Shown: positions 37,572 to 48,299, counted from the first letter of the stretch. The stretch: DNA of 64,000 bases from Cellvibrionaceae bacterium (GCA_028281575.1 JANQJP010000032.1:1-64000), one strand, 5' to 3'. Notes: generated by a model not told the origin, from the letters alone. A program made the numbers and translations.

Positions 37572-40358
37572 ATGTTTAAAAATCTGTTACGCAAGTTAAG
37601 TGGTTTTGACGAGGCTCTTGCTCAAGAGCGACAAAAAGTGCATCAGGTACAGCAGGTGCTCGATCAGTCGATCGACGCTGTAGTGACAATTGACGACAAC
37701 AACAACGTGACGTTTTTTAATCATGCCGCTGAAGCGCTTTGGGGTTATAGCCCAGACGAAGTGATTGGGCGCAATGTAAAAATGTTGGTGCCCTCGGAAA
37801 TTCAAAGCGCCCATGATAGCTATGTGAACGCAAATCGAAAAACCCACATCGATAAAATTGTTGGCACCTTTCGCGAAGTGGAAATTCAACGCAAAGATGG
37901 CTCGCGCATCTGGGGAAGCTTGTCGTTATCGCGTATCCAATTTGGCGAACAGACGCATTACACCGCTTTTGTGCGGGAAATGACTGAAGAGCGAAACTCG
38001 CGTGAGTTTATTCAGCAGACCCTTGAGCAGGCAATCGATGGTGTTATCACAATTGATGATCAAAACATTGTGCGTTTATTTAACAAGGCGGCTGAAGAAC
38101 TGTGGGGTTACAAGCGCGAAGAAGTCATTGGTAAAAACGTTAAAATGCTGGTGCCCAGTGAGCTGCGCGCGGATCATGATAGCTACGTCAACGCCAATCG
38201 CACAACGCGCGTCGATAAAATTGTTGGTACCAGTCGCGAGGTACAAATAGAACGTAAAGACGGTGAGCGCACCTGGTGTAATTTGGCCTTATCGCGCATT
38301 CACATTGGCGACAAGATGCATTACACGGCTTTTGTTCGCGATGTGACTGAGGAGAAAGCGCAGCGCGAATATATTGCTCAAGTATTAGAGCAAGCAATTG
38401 ATGGCGTTGTATCCATCGATCCTCAAAATAATATCACTGTATTTAATAAGGCCGCGGAGGCGTTGTGGGGTTATTCGCGCGAGGAGGTCTTAGGTAAAAA
38501 TGTCAAAATGCTCGTGCCCCTCGATTTGCAGGCAAGCCATGACGAACTTGTCAACGCGAACCGTACAACACGCGTTGATAAAATTGTTGGTACGAGCAGA
38601 GAGGTGCCAATTTATCGTAAGGACGGGAAAAAGTTCTGGGGTAACTTGGCGTTATCGCGGATCGAAGTCAACGGAGAATTACATTACACCGCATTTATTA
38701 AGGATGTGACGGAAGAAGTAAAACGGCGTGGAGAATTTGAAACGCTATCTCTTGTTGCGAATAAAACAGATAATTCCGTAATTATCACGGATGCCGAAGG
38801 CAAAATTGAATATATTAATCCCGGTTTTACAAAATTAACGGGCTATACACTTGAGCAATGCGCGGGTAAAAAACCGGGCGACATTCTTCAGGGGCCAGAC
38901 ACAGATCTTGATACTAAGCGTCGTATCCGGAAAAAGCTTGATGCCCGTGAACCCTTTTATGATGAGATTTTAAACTACGATCAACACGGTACTAGCTACT
39001 GGATTTCGCTGGCGATTAATCCTGTATTTAATGAAGATGGTGAGTTGGTTCGCTTTATTTCAATTCAAGCGAATGTGACTGAAACCAAGGTGCGCGCGCT
39101 CGAATTTAATTACAAACTTGAAGCTATTAGTCGTGCGTCAGCAATTGCTGAATTTACGCTCGACGGCAATTTTGAATACGCTAACGAAAACTATTTGAAA
39201 ATATTTGGTTTGACGTCTTTTGATGAGCTTCGCGGCCAGAAACTCGAAACGATGATGCACGATAGTTTTGTGACGAGCAGTGAATATTCCGCACTCAAAA
39301 ACAAGTTAGATAGTGGGGAATTTGTAAGCGGCGAGTTCCAACACAAAACGCAATCAGGCGAAACCCGTTGGATAAACGGTTCGTTTAATCCAATTTTTAG
39401 TACCTCGGGTGAGGTCAAAAAATTTGTAATGTTCGGCGAAGATGTCTCGGCGAAAAAGGATGGTATTCAACGTTTGGCCGACTCGCTTAAAAGCCTTGAA
39501 GGTGGAGACCTGACATCGCGGGTTGATGGTGAGTTCGGTGAAGAACTCAACATGCTGAGAGATTCATTAAATGTATCGATGCAGAAGCTTCAAGACACTA
39601 TGCATACGATTCTCACCATCGCAGAAGGCGTGCAAGTCGGTTCTGGAGAAATCGCAAAAGGCAATACTGAATTAAGCAGCCGGGTGGAAATGCAGGCGGC
39701 TTCGCTGGAAGAAACTGCGTCCACAATGGAGGAGTTAACGGCTTCGGCGAAAAATAATGCGGAAAATGCAACCGCGGTAAATGTGCGTGCTCAGGAATCC
39801 GGTTCGGCTGCTGAAAAAGGTGTTTCCGTCGTCGCCAAAGCGGTAAAAGCGATGACTGAAATTTCTGAATCCAGTAAGAAAATTTCCGACATTATCAGCG
39901 TGATAGACGACATTGCATTTCAAACCAACTTGCTTGCGTTAAACGCGGCGGTGGAGGCCGCAAGAGCAGGTGAACAGGGCAGAGGTTTTGCCGTTGTAGC
40001 GGGTGAGGTGAGAAATCTGGCGCAGCGCTCGGCGCAGGCTGCAAAGGAAATTGGCAGTTTAATTAGCGACTCGGTAAATAAAGTGCAGGAAGGTACAAGC
40101 TTAGTGGAAAATTCCGGGTCGACACTCGAAGATATCGCCACTTCGGTGCTCGAAGTGACGACGATGGTAACGGAAATTACCGAAGCAAGTCGCAACCAGC
40201 TCGAGGGTATTCAACAGGCAAACTCAGCAGTTGCAAATATGGACAGTATTACCCAGCAAAATGCCGCGCTGGTTGAAGAAGTGACGTCAGCAAGTGCCGA
40301 AATGAGTGGTTCGGCCGACAGAATGCGCCGCGATTTAGATTTCTTCAAAATCCGTTAG
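37572..40358 (+). CDS. Soluble chemoreceptor with five PAS domains, three FixL-like
   Basis: 928 residues without any membrane segment, so cytoplasmic. PAS1-3 (about 21-141, 142-262 and 263-383) are near copies with a period of exactly 121 residues. Each keeps the FixL heme ligand histidine (H81, H202, H323, in the (A/D/S)HD(S/E) motif) and, 20 residues on, the FixL distal arginine (R101, R222, R343). PAS4 (about 390-510) and PAS5 (about 515-630) are different. Residues 640-925 are the MCP signalling hairpin with the tip [20 protein letters not shown]. It should signal to CheA in response to O2, NO or CO if heme is bound, which is inference. An intrinsic terminator follows. Confidence 0.88.
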   Translation: MFKNLLRKLSGFDEALAQERQKVHQVQQVLDQSIDAVVTIDDNNNVTFFNHAAEALWGYSPDEVIGRNVKMLVPSEIQSAHDSYVNANRKTHIDKIVGTFREVEIQRKDGSRIWGSLSLSRIQFGEQTHYTAFVREMTEERNSREFIQQTLEQAIDGVITIDDQNIVRLFNKAAEELWGYKREEVIGKNVKMLVPSELRADHDSYVNANRTTRVDKIVGTSREVQIERKDGERTWCNLALSRIHIGDKMHYTAFVRDVTEEKAQREYIAQVLEQAIDGVVSIDPQNNITVFNKAAEALWGYSREEVLGKNVKMLVPLDLQASHDELVNANRTTRVDKIVGTSREVPIYRKDGKKFWGNLALSRIEVNGELHYTAFIKDVTEEVKRRGEFETLSLVANKTDNSVIITDAEGKIEYINPGFTKLTGYTLEQCAGKKPGDILQGPDTDLDTKRRIRKKLDAREPFYDEILNYDQHGTSYWISLAINPVFNEDGELVRFISIQANVTETKVRALEFNYKLEAISRASAIAEFTLDGNFEYANENYLKIFGLTSFDELRGQKLETMMHDSFVTSSEYSALKNKLDSGEFVSGEFQHKTQSGETRWINGSFNPIFSTSGEVKKFVMFGEDVSAKKDGIQRLADSLKSLEGGDLTSRVDGEFGEELNMLRDSLNVSMQKLQDTMHTILTIAEGVQVGSGEIAKGNTELSSRVEMQAASLEETASTMEELTASAKNNAENATAVNVRAQESGSAAEKGVSVVAKAVKAMTEISESSKKISDIISVIDDIAFQTNLLALNAAVEAARAGEQGRGFAVVAGEVRNLAQRSAQAAKEIGSLISDSVNKVQEGTSLVENSGSTLEDIATSVLEVTTMVTEITEASRNQLEGIQQANSAVANMDSITQQNAALVEEVTSASAEMSGSADRMRRDLDFFKIR

Positions 40359-40393
40359 TGCATTTGTCAACAGATTCTAGCAGTGCCCCCTTA

Positions 40394-40428
40394 GCCGCGC
40401 CCGTTGGTGGCGCGGCCTATTTTTTTTC
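40394..40428 (+). terminator. Rho-independent terminator after the chemoreceptor gene
   Basis: GCCGCGCC (40394-40401), a 7-base loop and GGCGCGGC (40409-40416) form a GC-rich stem followed within three bases by a run of nine T. Confidence 0.92.
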
Positions 40429-40540
40429 ATACCTTTTTTTAACGTGTGAGATAAACATATAATCGTTCCTTTTATCTTTCGCGCCGCGATGGTGGCGAAT
40501 TTACGTTTATTTTCTGTTCTAAAATTGCGCAGAGACGAGC

Positions 40541-41281
40541 ATGACAAAGCTTCGCCAAGTACTTTTTAGTATTTCGTTCGCGCTCCTTACCTTGATTTTG
40601 GCCCTTAGTTTGTCTTGGCTGGTGCTTGGTCAGATGAACTTTTTATACGGACTCTTTCATGACCGCGCCGGTATAGGGGCTGGTATTGACCACTACGGCC
40701 CCAAAAATCGCTATAAACCCGGGTTTGGCGAGACGAGCCGCGAACAAAGGATTCAGCTATTCGCCGAAATTAATCGCGCGGTGCATAACGGAGGAGAAGG
40801 CTTAAATGATATTTTTTACCAGACCCGCTCGAGCGAGGGGCGCCAGCGCCTGTTGCGAGAGCCAGAAGTCGTGCACTTGCAGGATGTAGCTGATCTTATC
40901 GACCTACTCAAAGTTGTTGTGTTAGCAAGTTTAGTGGCTTGGTTCGCGCTGGTTGTGATGGCCCGCTATATGCCTTCGTGTAAAGTGTCCTGGCGGCGCC
41001 AGTTGGTTGGGCTTGCGGGTGTAATAGCGGTTTCATCTATCACGCTAATGATTTTTGGTCCTAAGAATGTATTTAACCAACTTCATATTTGGATTTTTCC
41101 AAAAGAGCACCAGTGGTTTTTCTACTATCAAGACTCGTTAATGTCGACATTAATGTTGGCACCCCAGCTTTTTGGCTGGATTGCAATTGCAATGGCGGCG
41201 CTTGCGGTTATTTTTTTCTTCTCGCTAAGCCTCTTGGCGGCGGCTGTTTTGCAAAGAACTCAGTTGAAAAAGACGCCTTAA
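40541..41281 (+). CDS. DUF1461 integral membrane protein
   Basis: 246 residues with four membrane helices (about 7-30, 122-142, 152-172 and 207-240). The signature IWIFPKEHQWFFYYQDSLMSTLML matches the TIGR01906/DUF1461 pattern (F-P-x-x-x-W-x-F-x-x-x-x-S-L). The large loop between helices 1 and 2 is probably extracytoplasmic. Function is unknown in all organisms I know of. Monocistronic, with a terminator upstream. Confidence 0.8.
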   Translation: MTKLRQVLFSISFALLTLILALSLSWLVLGQMNFLYGLFHDRAGIGAGIDHYGPKNRYKPGFGETSREQRIQLFAEINRAVHNGGEGLNDIFYQTRSSEGRQRLLREPEVVHLQDVADLIDLLKVVVLASLVAWFALVVMARYMPSCKVSWRRQLVGLAGVIAVSSITLMIFGPKNVFNQLHIWIFPKEHQWFFYYQDSLMSTLMLAPQLFGWIAIAMAALAVIFFFSLSLLAAAVLQRTQLKKTP

Positions 41282-41580
41282 GCTAATTTATGCCGACAAC
41301 AGGGTCTTACTAGTCTTTCTTTTAATAACAAATCAAGTCGCTTAAATCCTTTTTTTATAAAGGAAGTTTTTCGCGCAATTTGTCGCATAAATTATCATGC
41401 TGTCTGGAATAGCATCTATATTAATTTGAGCGATTGAAAAAAATCAAATTCGCTACGGGGGACGCGCTGAATAGACCGAAAGACTCGGCAGGCGAAACAC
41501 ATGCACTTAGAGGCCTAGTTCTATTTGGGTCCCCGAAGATAAAGCAAGTGGTTTTGCTAATTATGCCATCTGGAGGTCAT

Positions 41581-42408
41581 ATGGATATTCGTCGTTTTTC
41601 ATATCAGCATTTCTCCTTTCGTTACAGCGTACAAGGTCAAGGGCAACCGTTAATCTTTGTTGGCGGTGCGTTTCAGGCGATTGATAAGCTTGGCCCTTTG
41701 GCCGATCACTGGGCGTCGCACTATCGCTTGATACTGATCGAGCTGCCAGGATTTGGTGAGTCCGATTTTCTTCCCGCCAGCTACGGTTTTGAGTTCACTG
41801 CTGAATGCATAAGTGCCGTCGCGCAGGAGTTAGGCGTGCGGAACGCTGTGCTTGTTGGTACGAGTTACGGCTCCCCATCGGTTTACCGGTTTGTTGCAAA
41901 AAATCAAAATTGCGTGAAAGCTATGGTGCTCGGCGGGAGTTGTACTTCGATCGATAGGTTTATGGAGTATCAGATCAGGATGATGCTATGGATTGTTCGT
42001 TCACATCGCGTGAATATGTTTCCAAAAGCCTTTACTGAGATTATGTGCAATATGCGTGAGGAAGACATTCCAAACGCCAAGCGCATTCACGGGATATTGT
42101 TGCGCTCGCTCAGCCGCATGGATGATGATGCCCGCGAAAAGTTTTTCGCTAATTCCGTGCGCTTACTCGGTGCGACGCTGCCGAAGCGTAGAATTGATGT
42201 GCCTACGCTCGTGTTTACGGGTGAGCATGACCAATTTACTCGCGCAGAACGCATGTCAGAATTTTCTGAGTATTGTTGGGATTTGCGTATAGTCAGATTG
42301 CCGAATTCAGATCACATGTATCACTTGGAGCAAACCGAGCGAACATTGCAGCTGATTGATAAGTTTGTCGATGGACTTGAGGATGTTGAGCTTAGCATGG
42401 TGGGCTGA
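41581..42408 (+). CDS. Alpha/beta hydrolase
   Basis: 275 residues from ATG 41581, chosen because GGAGG lies 5 bases upstream; an in-frame TTG at 41434 would add 49 unlikely residues. A compact alpha/beta-hydrolase fold: oxyanion-side FVGGAFQ, GFGESDF, nucleophile elbow GTSYGS (S95), acid in FTGEHDQFT and histidine in NSDHMYHLEQ. It has no lid signature that reveals the substrate. The 299 bases before it hold AT-rich DNA without a visible gene. Confidence 0.85.
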   Translation: MDIRRFSYQHFSFRYSVQGQGQPLIFVGGAFQAIDKLGPLADHWASHYRLILIELPGFGESDFLPASYGFEFTAECISAVAQELGVRNAVLVGTSYGSPSVYRFVAKNQNCVKAMVLGGSCTSIDRFMEYQIRMMLWIVRSHRVNMFPKAFTEIMCNMREEDIPNAKRIHGILLRSLSRMDDDAREKFFANSVRLLGATLPKRRIDVPTLVFTGEHDQFTRAERMSEFSEYCWDLRIVRLPNSDHMYHLEQTERTLQLIDKFVDGLEDVELSMVG

Positions 42409-42428
42409 TTATTCGCTTCGATCCGCAG

Positions 42429-42525
42429 CCTGTTTGAGCCAGGTTTTCTAAAACGCGTCAAGCCATTCATGGCGCTCCCGCAATTCTTCCTGAATTGAGG
42501 GTTTAGAAAACCCGGCGCAAACAGG
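42429..42525. repeat. 97-base inverted-repeat element
   Basis: The left arm (42429-42452, CCTGTTTGAGCCAGGTTTTC + TAAA) and the right arm (42502-42525) are inverted copies over 24 bases with two mismatches. A second inverted pair, CAATTC/GAATTG (42481-42497), lies inside. It sits between the convergent hydrolase and porin genes, so it could end transcription from both sides or be a small mobile repeat. No second copy was noticed in the window. Confidence 0.55.
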
Positions 42526-42619
42526 TCGTTCAAAGTGTTGGTGCGCTTAAGCAGAGTAGTAATCAAAGCTGCCTGTTAGTGATAGCGGCTTTTGTTTTAA
42601 ACATGCCAGCGCGCGCAGT

Positions 42620-43843
42620 TTAGATCTTTGTAGACGCCATTAACCAAATTTTGGTCGTGTCAGTCGCAAACTCATCCGCGCTGTAATCGGATGCTTTAAA
42701 CAACAGATCAATCGGTCCAACTTTGCCTTTTAAGACTAGCCCGATTTCGGAACCGAGATCGTCAAAACCTGAGACATCGGAGTCGTCTGACGTGTAAGCG
42801 TGATAGACAACGGAGCCGCTGACTTTGCCAAATTTGCCGCCGACAGACGCATACATGTCCTGAATGCCGCCAGCGATATTGCCCGTACCGCCGCCGAGGA
42901 ATTTATCGCTCCAGCCTTGGAACTTGTGCAACGTTGCAAGTGGCGTAATAAATTGGCCGTTAGATTCGTCAGAACCGAGCACTTGATAGCCTGCTGTAAC
43001 TTTAATGGGTTTGAAGTTGTAAGAACCTTCAAGTTCCATAAAGTCAGCCGTGTAGTCCGCAGGATTGTCTGCCGCACTTGATTGCGTGGCGTACTCAACA
43101 GAGTAACCAAAGCCTTCACTAGAACCGGCAAAGCGCAGTCCGTAAGTGTCCGTAGAGTATTGCACCAGATCTTCGTTATCAATGAGGTAGCCGTAGGCTG
43201 TCAGTGAACCTGCTTTGCCAAATTTATAGTTGGCGTTGAGTAAAAACGTGGTACTGGCGTTGTCGCCCGCTGGAGAGCGGTCATCACCAAAAATACGATT
43301 GACGTTATAAACATAGGCACCAAAGAGGGTGAGATCTTCGACGCTTGTGTTTTTTACAGAAAATGCATCGTAGGTTTGCTCATTCTGTCTCCATGCAACA
43401 CCGCCAATAAAACGCTGATTATCCAGTACAATGCGTTGTCGACCATAACGTACAACGGTGTCGTTAGCCTTGTACTGCAAAAATGCCTGGTTGAGGTCAG
43501 TGCCTTCCGGGTCGGCAATAGTGGCAGAGCCTGGGAAGGTTGGACCACCGGGACCGGTGTTGTAATCGACTTCGATTAATTCAGAAACCTGGTCGAATTC
43601 GATAAATCCATTAAAGCCGTTGTAGGTACCGGTAGTAAAATTTAAGCGTGTGAGTAGTGTATTTGCTGTAGCGCCGTCGGTGCCGTCTTGCTCAACATCT
43701 TCGAACCGATAGCGAAAACTGAGAGAAGCCGTGCTTTCTTTTAAGGCTTCCATTATTGTTTTTTCTTCTTCCGCAACGGAATTTGCAGAAAAGAGCACTG
43801 CCGAAATTGCTGTTGCCAGCAAGGTTTTTTGTAGGTTTTTCAT
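42620..43843 (-). CDS. Outer-membrane porin (alginate-export-like beta-barrel)
   Basis: 407 residues with a signal peptide (LLATAISAVLFSANSVA). The mature protein has alternating beta strands rich in aromatic and acidic residues, ending in a barrel-type C-terminal strand (TTKIWLMASTKI), with motifs such as LSFRYRFEDVEQDG and QAFLQYKANDTVVRYGRQRIVLDNQRFIGGVAWRQNEQT seen in PF13372-like porins. It is the last gene of the nitrate transporter operon, 36 bases after the ATPase, so it probably lets nitrate or a related anion across the outer membrane. Confidence 0.8.
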   Translation of the reverse strand: MKNLQKTLLATAISAVLFSANSVAEEEKTIMEALKESTASLSFRYRFEDVEQDGTDGATANTLLTRLNFTTGTYNGFNGFIEFDQVSELIEVDYNTGPGGPTFPGSATIADPEGTDLNQAFLQYKANDTVVRYGRQRIVLDNQRFIGGVAWRQNEQTYDAFSVKNTSVEDLTLFGAYVYNVNRIFGDDRSPAGDNASTTFLLNANYKFGKAGSLTAYGYLIDNEDLVQYSTDTYGLRFAGSSEGFGYSVEYATQSSAADNPADYTADFMELEGSYNFKPIKVTAGYQVLGSDESNGQFITPLATLHKFQGWSDKFLGGGTGNIAGGIQDMYASVGGKFGKVSGSVVYHAYTSDDSDVSGFDDLGSEIGLVLKGKVGPIDLLFKASDYSADEFATDTTKIWLMASTKI

Positions 43844-43879
43844 TGTTACCCCCTAAGTTAGTGTCAAACCCCAAAGAAT

Positions 43880-45661
43880 TTATGCATTTGCGACCTGTTT
43901 TTCCTCTTTATCGGCTTTAGCCGTTTCGAGAGGTTTTTCTTCTATAGTGATGTTTTCTATTTTTGTTGCGGCTTCGTTTTGTTTTACTTTTTCACCTGCG
44001 GGACCGTGCTCGTACTCTTCTAAGAAACAGAGTAATTCTTCGCGTAAGCGATAGTAGTCAGGGTGCTCGAGCAGTTGTTTGCGAGTGCGCGGGCGAGGTA
44101 GGTCAACTTCCATGATCTTGCCAACCTTTGCGTTGGGTCCGTTTGTCATCATAACGACGCGGTCAGCCAATAATATTGCTTCGTCAACATCGTGAGTCAC
44201 GCATATCGCTGTAACTTGCGTGCGCTTCCATACTTCCATTAATACCTCCTGCAGTTCCCAGCGTGTCAATGAATCGAGCATGCCAAAGGGTTCGTCCAGT
44301 AGGAGTAGTTTAGGCGATAAAGCGAAAGCACGTGCGATACCTACGCGTTGTTTCATGCCATTAGAAAGCTCAGCCGCTTTTTTATCCATGGAATCGCCCA
44401 AGCCGACGCGTGATAAATAATATTCGACGATCTCTTTGCGATCTTTTTTGCTGCCGTGTGGGTATACACGCTCGACACCCAGTTCCACATTTTCACGCGC
44501 GGTAAGCCAGGGAAACAATGAGGGTGCCTGGAATACAACACCGCGATCCGGGCCAGCGGTATTGACTTCTTTACCGTCGAGAATAATGGCGCCTTTACTA
44601 ATATCATTAAGTCCGGCGACCATACTTAGTACCGTGGATTTACCACAACCCGAATGGCCGATAAGGGAAATAAATTCGCCCTTGCGCATTTTTAAGTCAA
44701 AGTCTTCAACTACCGTTAAAGGACCTTTGGGGGTTGGGTACACTTTGTCAATTTGTGAGAATTCCACGTAGCGTTCGAGAGCGATAGATTTTGCTTTCGC
44801 GGCACTCGCCGCCGCTTTATTTGGAAAACCTGAAGCGGTGTTTGGTTGAATATCGGGGAGTACCAAGGATTCGTCTGTTGTCGCGGCTTCCATACCCACC
44901 TGAATTAAATACTCGGTAATTTCTTTGCGCAGTTTTTTGAAATTTTCATCGTGGTTCATTTCGGTTCGATCGCGCGGTCGGGGGATATCGATAACAAATT
45001 CAGGACCTAGATTTGCATTTGGTCCCGGGTTTAATGGAATAACCCGATCGGCGAGAAGAATAGCTTCATCGACGTCGTTAGTGATAAGCAGTATCGTCTT
45101 CTTTTCCTTTTGCGAGATATCGTTTATCTCGTCCTGTAACTTGGAGCGCGTTAACGCATCCAACGCGGAAAGTGGCTCGTCGAGTAATAACATTTCAGGC
45201 TGCATCGAAAGTGCGCGTGCGACGGCAACACGCTGACGCATACCGCCACTCAGTTCGGCTGGCCGCCTATCTACGGCGTGCGATAAACCAACCATGTCAA
45301 TATATTTCATTACGTGTTCACGACGCTTTGCGCGCGACCAGGAAGCGAAAACTCTATCGACCGCTAGTGAAATATTGCTGTACACGGTAAGCCAGGGCAT
45401 TAGCGAGTAGCTCTGAAACACAATACCGCGCTCAGGGTGCGCTCCAGTGACAGGTTTGCCTTTAAACAGCACTTCGCCTTGATCGGGACTGATAAGACCG
45501 GCGATGGTGGATACCAGTGTTGTTTTTCCGCTTCCGGAAAATCCGACGATGGCGACGAATTCGCCTTCTTCAATATCCAGATTGATGCCAGAAAGAACTT
45601 CGGTAACGTTTTTTCCTGTTCCGTAGTTCTTAGATACATTTTTGAGCTCACAAAAAGCCAT
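43880..45661 (-). CDS. Double-domain nitrate-type ABC transporter ATPase (NrtC/NrtD-like fusion)
   Basis: 593 residues with two complete ABC domains. NBD1 (about 1-235): Walker A G40-T47, signature LSGGM (137-141), Walker B DE at 161-162, but the switch histidine is Asn195 (ITNDVDEAI). NBD2 (about 298-540): Walker A G335-S342, signature LSNGM (432-436) and a normal H490 (VTHDVDEAI). One composite site is therefore canonical and the other degenerate. Cyanobacterial NrtC instead fuses one ABC domain to a binding domain, while NrtD is separate. The last 40 residues are charged and unstructured. It powers nitrate uptake with the neighbouring permease. Confidence 0.9.
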   Translation of the reverse strand: MAFCELKNVSKNYGTGKNVTEVLSGINLDIEEGEFVAIVGFSGSGKTTLVSTIAGLISPDQGEVLFKGKPVTGAHPERGIVFQSYSLMPWLTVYSNISLAVDRVFASWSRAKRREHVMKYIDMVGLSHAVDRRPAELSGGMRQRVAVARALSMQPEMLLLDEPLSALDALTRSKLQDEINDISQKEKKTILLITNDVDEAILLADRVIPLNPGPNANLGPEFVIDIPRPRDRTEMNHDENFKKLRKEITEYLIQVGMEAATTDESLVLPDIQPNTASGFPNKAAASAAKAKSIALERYVEFSQIDKVYPTPKGPLTVVEDFDLKMRKGEFISLIGHSGCGKSTVLSMVAGLNDISKGAIILDGKEVNTAGPDRGVVFQAPSLFPWLTARENVELGVERVYPHGSKKDRKEIVEYYLSRVGLGDSMDKKAAELSNGMKQRVGIARAFALSPKLLLLDEPFGMLDSLTRWELQEVLMEVWKRTQVTAICVTHDVDEAILLADRVVMMTNGPNAKVGKIMEVDLPRPRTRKQLLEHPDYYRLREELLCFLEEYEHGPAGEKVKQNEAATKIENITIEEKPLETAKADKEEKQVANA

Positions 45662-45719
45662 GATTAACTCGCTTAATTAAAAATCTTTTGTGTGCTCGGC
45701 TGGCAAGCCGAGCGGTTAA

Positions 45720-46736
45720 TTAACGCTTGTCGCTAAAAGTAAAGAGGCCTTGTAGCGTGTACATCATTCTGTCAAGCAAGAAGCCGATGATACCGATTGT
45801 TAAAACAGCCACCATAATTTTTGCCAGCGACTGTGAACTGCCATTTTGAAATTCGTCCCATACAAATTTACCGAGGCCTGGGTTTTGTGCGAGCATTTCC
45901 GCGGCGATCAATACCATCCAGCCAACACCCAGAGACAGGCGTAAACCGGTAAAAATAAGTGGTAGCGAAGATGGAAGCACGAGCTTGGTTACCTTGGTAA
46001 ACCAGCCGAGCTGCAAAACTTTACCGACGTTCATCAAGTCTTTATCTATTGAAGATACGCCAAGCGCCGTGTTAATAAGTGTTGGCCACAAGGAGCATAA
46101 GGTCACAGTAATTGCCGAGTTTAAAAATGATTTGCTGAACCAGGCTCCGTCTGTCGTGACGTAAGTTGCGCTTACCACCATGGTGACAATTGGCAACCAT
46201 GCGAGTGGTGAGACGGGTTTAAATATTTGAATAATCGGATTGAATGCCGAGTTAACGACATTGCTTAATCCACAAAAAATACCGAGAGGTACTGCGATAA
46301 TTGTTGCGATAAAAAATCCCATAAATACTGTGCGAATGCTCGTCCATATCTGATCGATATACGTTGGCGAGCCAGTGTATTCACGCCATTTAATTTTGTC
46401 TGTTCTACCTTGTTCTTCGTATCTTGCGTTACGTTTTTCCTGGCGCTCGTAAAATGCATCTGCTTTGGCGCGTTGAGCTTTATGGTCTTCCCATAGGGCC
46501 GCAGCCTGCTCTGTGACTTGCTTGGGCCCTGGAATTGTTCCGAGGCTTGTTTCTACTTTGCTGGCACCCTGACCCCAGAGAAAAAGAAAGAAAATAAATG
46601 CGACAATTGGAATTCCCATGACCATCCACAATTGTTTGAGCTGTTCCCGTGGGTCTTCTCCCGAAGCCAAACGCACAAGCGGCACAAACCAAGTGAGGCC
46701 AGATAGCTGGAGGAAGTTAATAATACCGTTGATCAT
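45720..46736 (-). CDS. nrtB: Nitrate ABC transporter permease
   Basis: 338 residues. About six membrane helices, with the binding-protein-dependent permease domain in the C-terminal 220 residues; the coupling loop is near LGVSSIDKDLMNVGKVLQLGWF. The segment VSPLAWLPIVTMVVSATY is typical of the NrtB/TauC/SsuC family. The N-terminus is longer than in NrtB of cyanobacteria and carries one extra helix (about 34-52) and a charged loop (KAQRAKADAFYERQEKRNARYEEQGR). It sits between the binding protein and ATPase genes. Confidence 0.9.
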   Translation of the reverse strand: MINGIINFLQLSGLTWFVPLVRLASGEDPREQLKQLWMVMGIPIVAFIFFLFLWGQGASKVETSLGTIPGPKQVTEQAAALWEDHKAQRAKADAFYERQEKRNARYEEQGRTDKIKWREYTGSPTYIDQIWTSIRTVFMGFFIATIIAVPLGIFCGLSNVVNSAFNPIIQIFKPVSPLAWLPIVTMVVSATYVTTDGAWFSKSFLNSAITVTLCSLWPTLINTALGVSSIDKDLMNVGKVLQLGWFTKVTKLVLPSSLPLIFTGLRLSLGVGWMVLIAAEMLAQNPGLGKFVWDEFQNGSSQSLAKIMVAVLTIGIIGFLLDRMMYTLQGLFTFSDKR

Positions 46737-46824
46737 GAGAGTTACCTGTTAATAATCTCTTTAAAATGTAAATTATTTAAGTGAATGAAAGGGGCTCCAA
46801 ATTCTCGAGACCCCTACGATGAAT

Positions 46825-48222
46825 TTATTTCTTGGTGACGCCTGCCGATGTAACGATTTCACCTTCTTTCAAACCGATTGGGAATTTCGCAAGATAATCG
46901 TTTGGTTTTCTGCCGTCGTAGACGATATTGTCGATAAATTCGGTCTGTGGATCACGATAACCATCAGTGCCGAAAGGGAAATCCTCTTTTGCGACGTGAC
47001 CTTCTTCAATGAGCATTTCTGCTGCCTGCATATAAATTTCCGGCTTATATACTTTCTTAGCAACATCGTGATACCAGCTGTCGGGCTTGTCTTCTGCGAT
47101 TTGTCCCCAACGACGCATTTGTGATAAATACCAGATAGCGTCTGAGTAGAAAGGGTAGGTCGCGTAGTAACGATAGAAAACATTGAAGTCTGGCACTTCA
47201 CGCTTGTCGCCCTTTTCGTATTCGAAGGTGCCGGTCATTGAGTTAGCAATAACTTCATAATCTGCGCCGACGTAGTTTGGTTGCGAAAGAATTTTTACTG
47301 CTTCCTTACGGTTGGCGTTGTCGTTTTCGTCTAGCCATTTCGCTGCGCGAATAAGCGCTTTTAGTACCGCCAGGTGAGTATTGGGGTTTTTTTCTGCCCA
47401 ATTGTTAGAAACACCAAACACTTTTTCCGGGTTATTTTTCCAAATTTCGTAGTCGGTAATGACAGGAACACCGATGCCTTTGAATACAGCTTGTTGGTTC
47501 CATGGTTCGCCGACGCAGTAACCGTAAATGGTTCCCGCTTCAAGCGTCGCTGGCATTTGTGGTGGAGGTGTTACCGAAAGCAGGGTCTCGCCAGATATCT
47601 GACCCACATTACCCGCAGCACCAGGACCGTAATAACCGGGCACGATGCCACCTGCAGCTAACCAGTAACGCAGCTCATAGTTATGCGTGGATACAGGGAA
47701 TACCATTCCCATATTGAACGGCTTGCCTTTATCGCGGTAATCATCAATAACAGGTTTTAGTGCATTCGCACTAATAGGGTGAACAGGCCTGCCATTTTCA
47801 TGCGGAATATTTTTTTTCATTTGTTTCCAGATATCGTTGGAAACAGTAATCGCATTGCCGTTTAAGTCCATGCTAAACGCGGTAATAATATGCGCTTCAG
47901 TTCCATAGCCGATGGTCGCGCCGAGTGGTTGACCGGCCAGCATGTGCGCGCCGTCGAGTTTGCCGTCGATAACGCCATCCAACAGCACTTTCCAGTTAGC
48001 TTGAGCTTCGAGTGTTACGAATAAACCTTCATCCTCGAAATAACCGCGCTCGTAGGCTACTGCAAGTGGCGCCATATCTGTGAGTTTAATAAAACCGAAG
48101 GTGAGCTCGTCTTTTTCGACATCCAATTCTTCAGCAAAGCTGGTCCCCGCAAATGTAAGTGCTGAAAAAGCTGCAACTGATATTTGCAGTAACTTCTTCA
48201 TCGAAAGTTTTTTTAGTTTCAT
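46825..48222 (-). CDS. nrtA: Nitrate-binding periplasmic protein (NrtA/CmpA family)
   Basis: 465 residues with a Sec signal peptide ([19 protein letters not shown]). The fold and motifs are those of Nrt[65 protein letters not shown] and [15 protein letters not shown]. Bicarbonate (CmpA) binders are close relatives, so the anion is not proven, but a sigma-54 promoter with an NtrC-like site just upstream argues for nitrate. First gene of nrtA-nrtB-ATPase-porin. The start is supported by GAGG 7 bases upstream. Confidence 0.9.
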   Translation of the reverse strand: MKLKKLSMKKLLQISVAAFSALTFAGTSFAEELDVEKDELTFGFIKLTDMAPLAVAYERGYFEDEGLFVTLEAQANWKVLLDGVIDGKLDGAHMLAGQPLGATIGYGTEAHIITAFSMDLNGNAITVSNDIWKQMKKNIPHENGRPVHPISANALKPVIDDYRDKGKPFNMGMVFPVSTHNYELRYWLAAGGIVPGYYGPGAAGNVGQISGETLLSVTPPPQMPATLEAGTIYGYCVGEPWNQQAVFKGIGVPVITDYEIWKNNPEKVFGVSNNWAEKNPNTHLAVLKALIRAAKWLDENDNANRKEAVKILSQPNYVGADYEVIANSMTGTFEYEKGDKREVPDFNVFYRYYATYPFYSDAIWYLSQMRRWGQIAEDKPDSWYHDVAKKVYKPEIYMQAAEMLIEEGHVAKEDFPFGTDGYRDPQTEFIDNIVYDGRKPNDYLAKFPIGLKEGEIVTSAGVTKK

Positions 48223-48283
48223 TTTCTGGCCTCTAATTTTTAAGAAGTAAGTCCCGTAAGAAAAAGCATGCGGGGGGTTCTTC

Positions 48284-48299
48284 GCAAAAGGCTTGCCAA
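48284..48299 (-). promoter_or_regulatory. Sigma-54 promoter of the nitrate transporter operon
   Basis: Read leftward, TTGGCAAGCCTTTTGC places GG and GC exactly 10 bases apart, as in the RpoN consensus TGGCAC-N5-TTGC. Transcription would begin near 48272, giving a leader of about 50 bases before nrtA. The position and direction fit the operon. Confidence 0.7.

Noticed and set aside
38739-39100. PAS4 of the chemoreceptor as a LOV photoreceptor domain
   Set aside because: The region [14 protein letters not shown] has the length of the LOV loop but lacks the flavin-binding cysteine (GRNCRFLQG in LOV).
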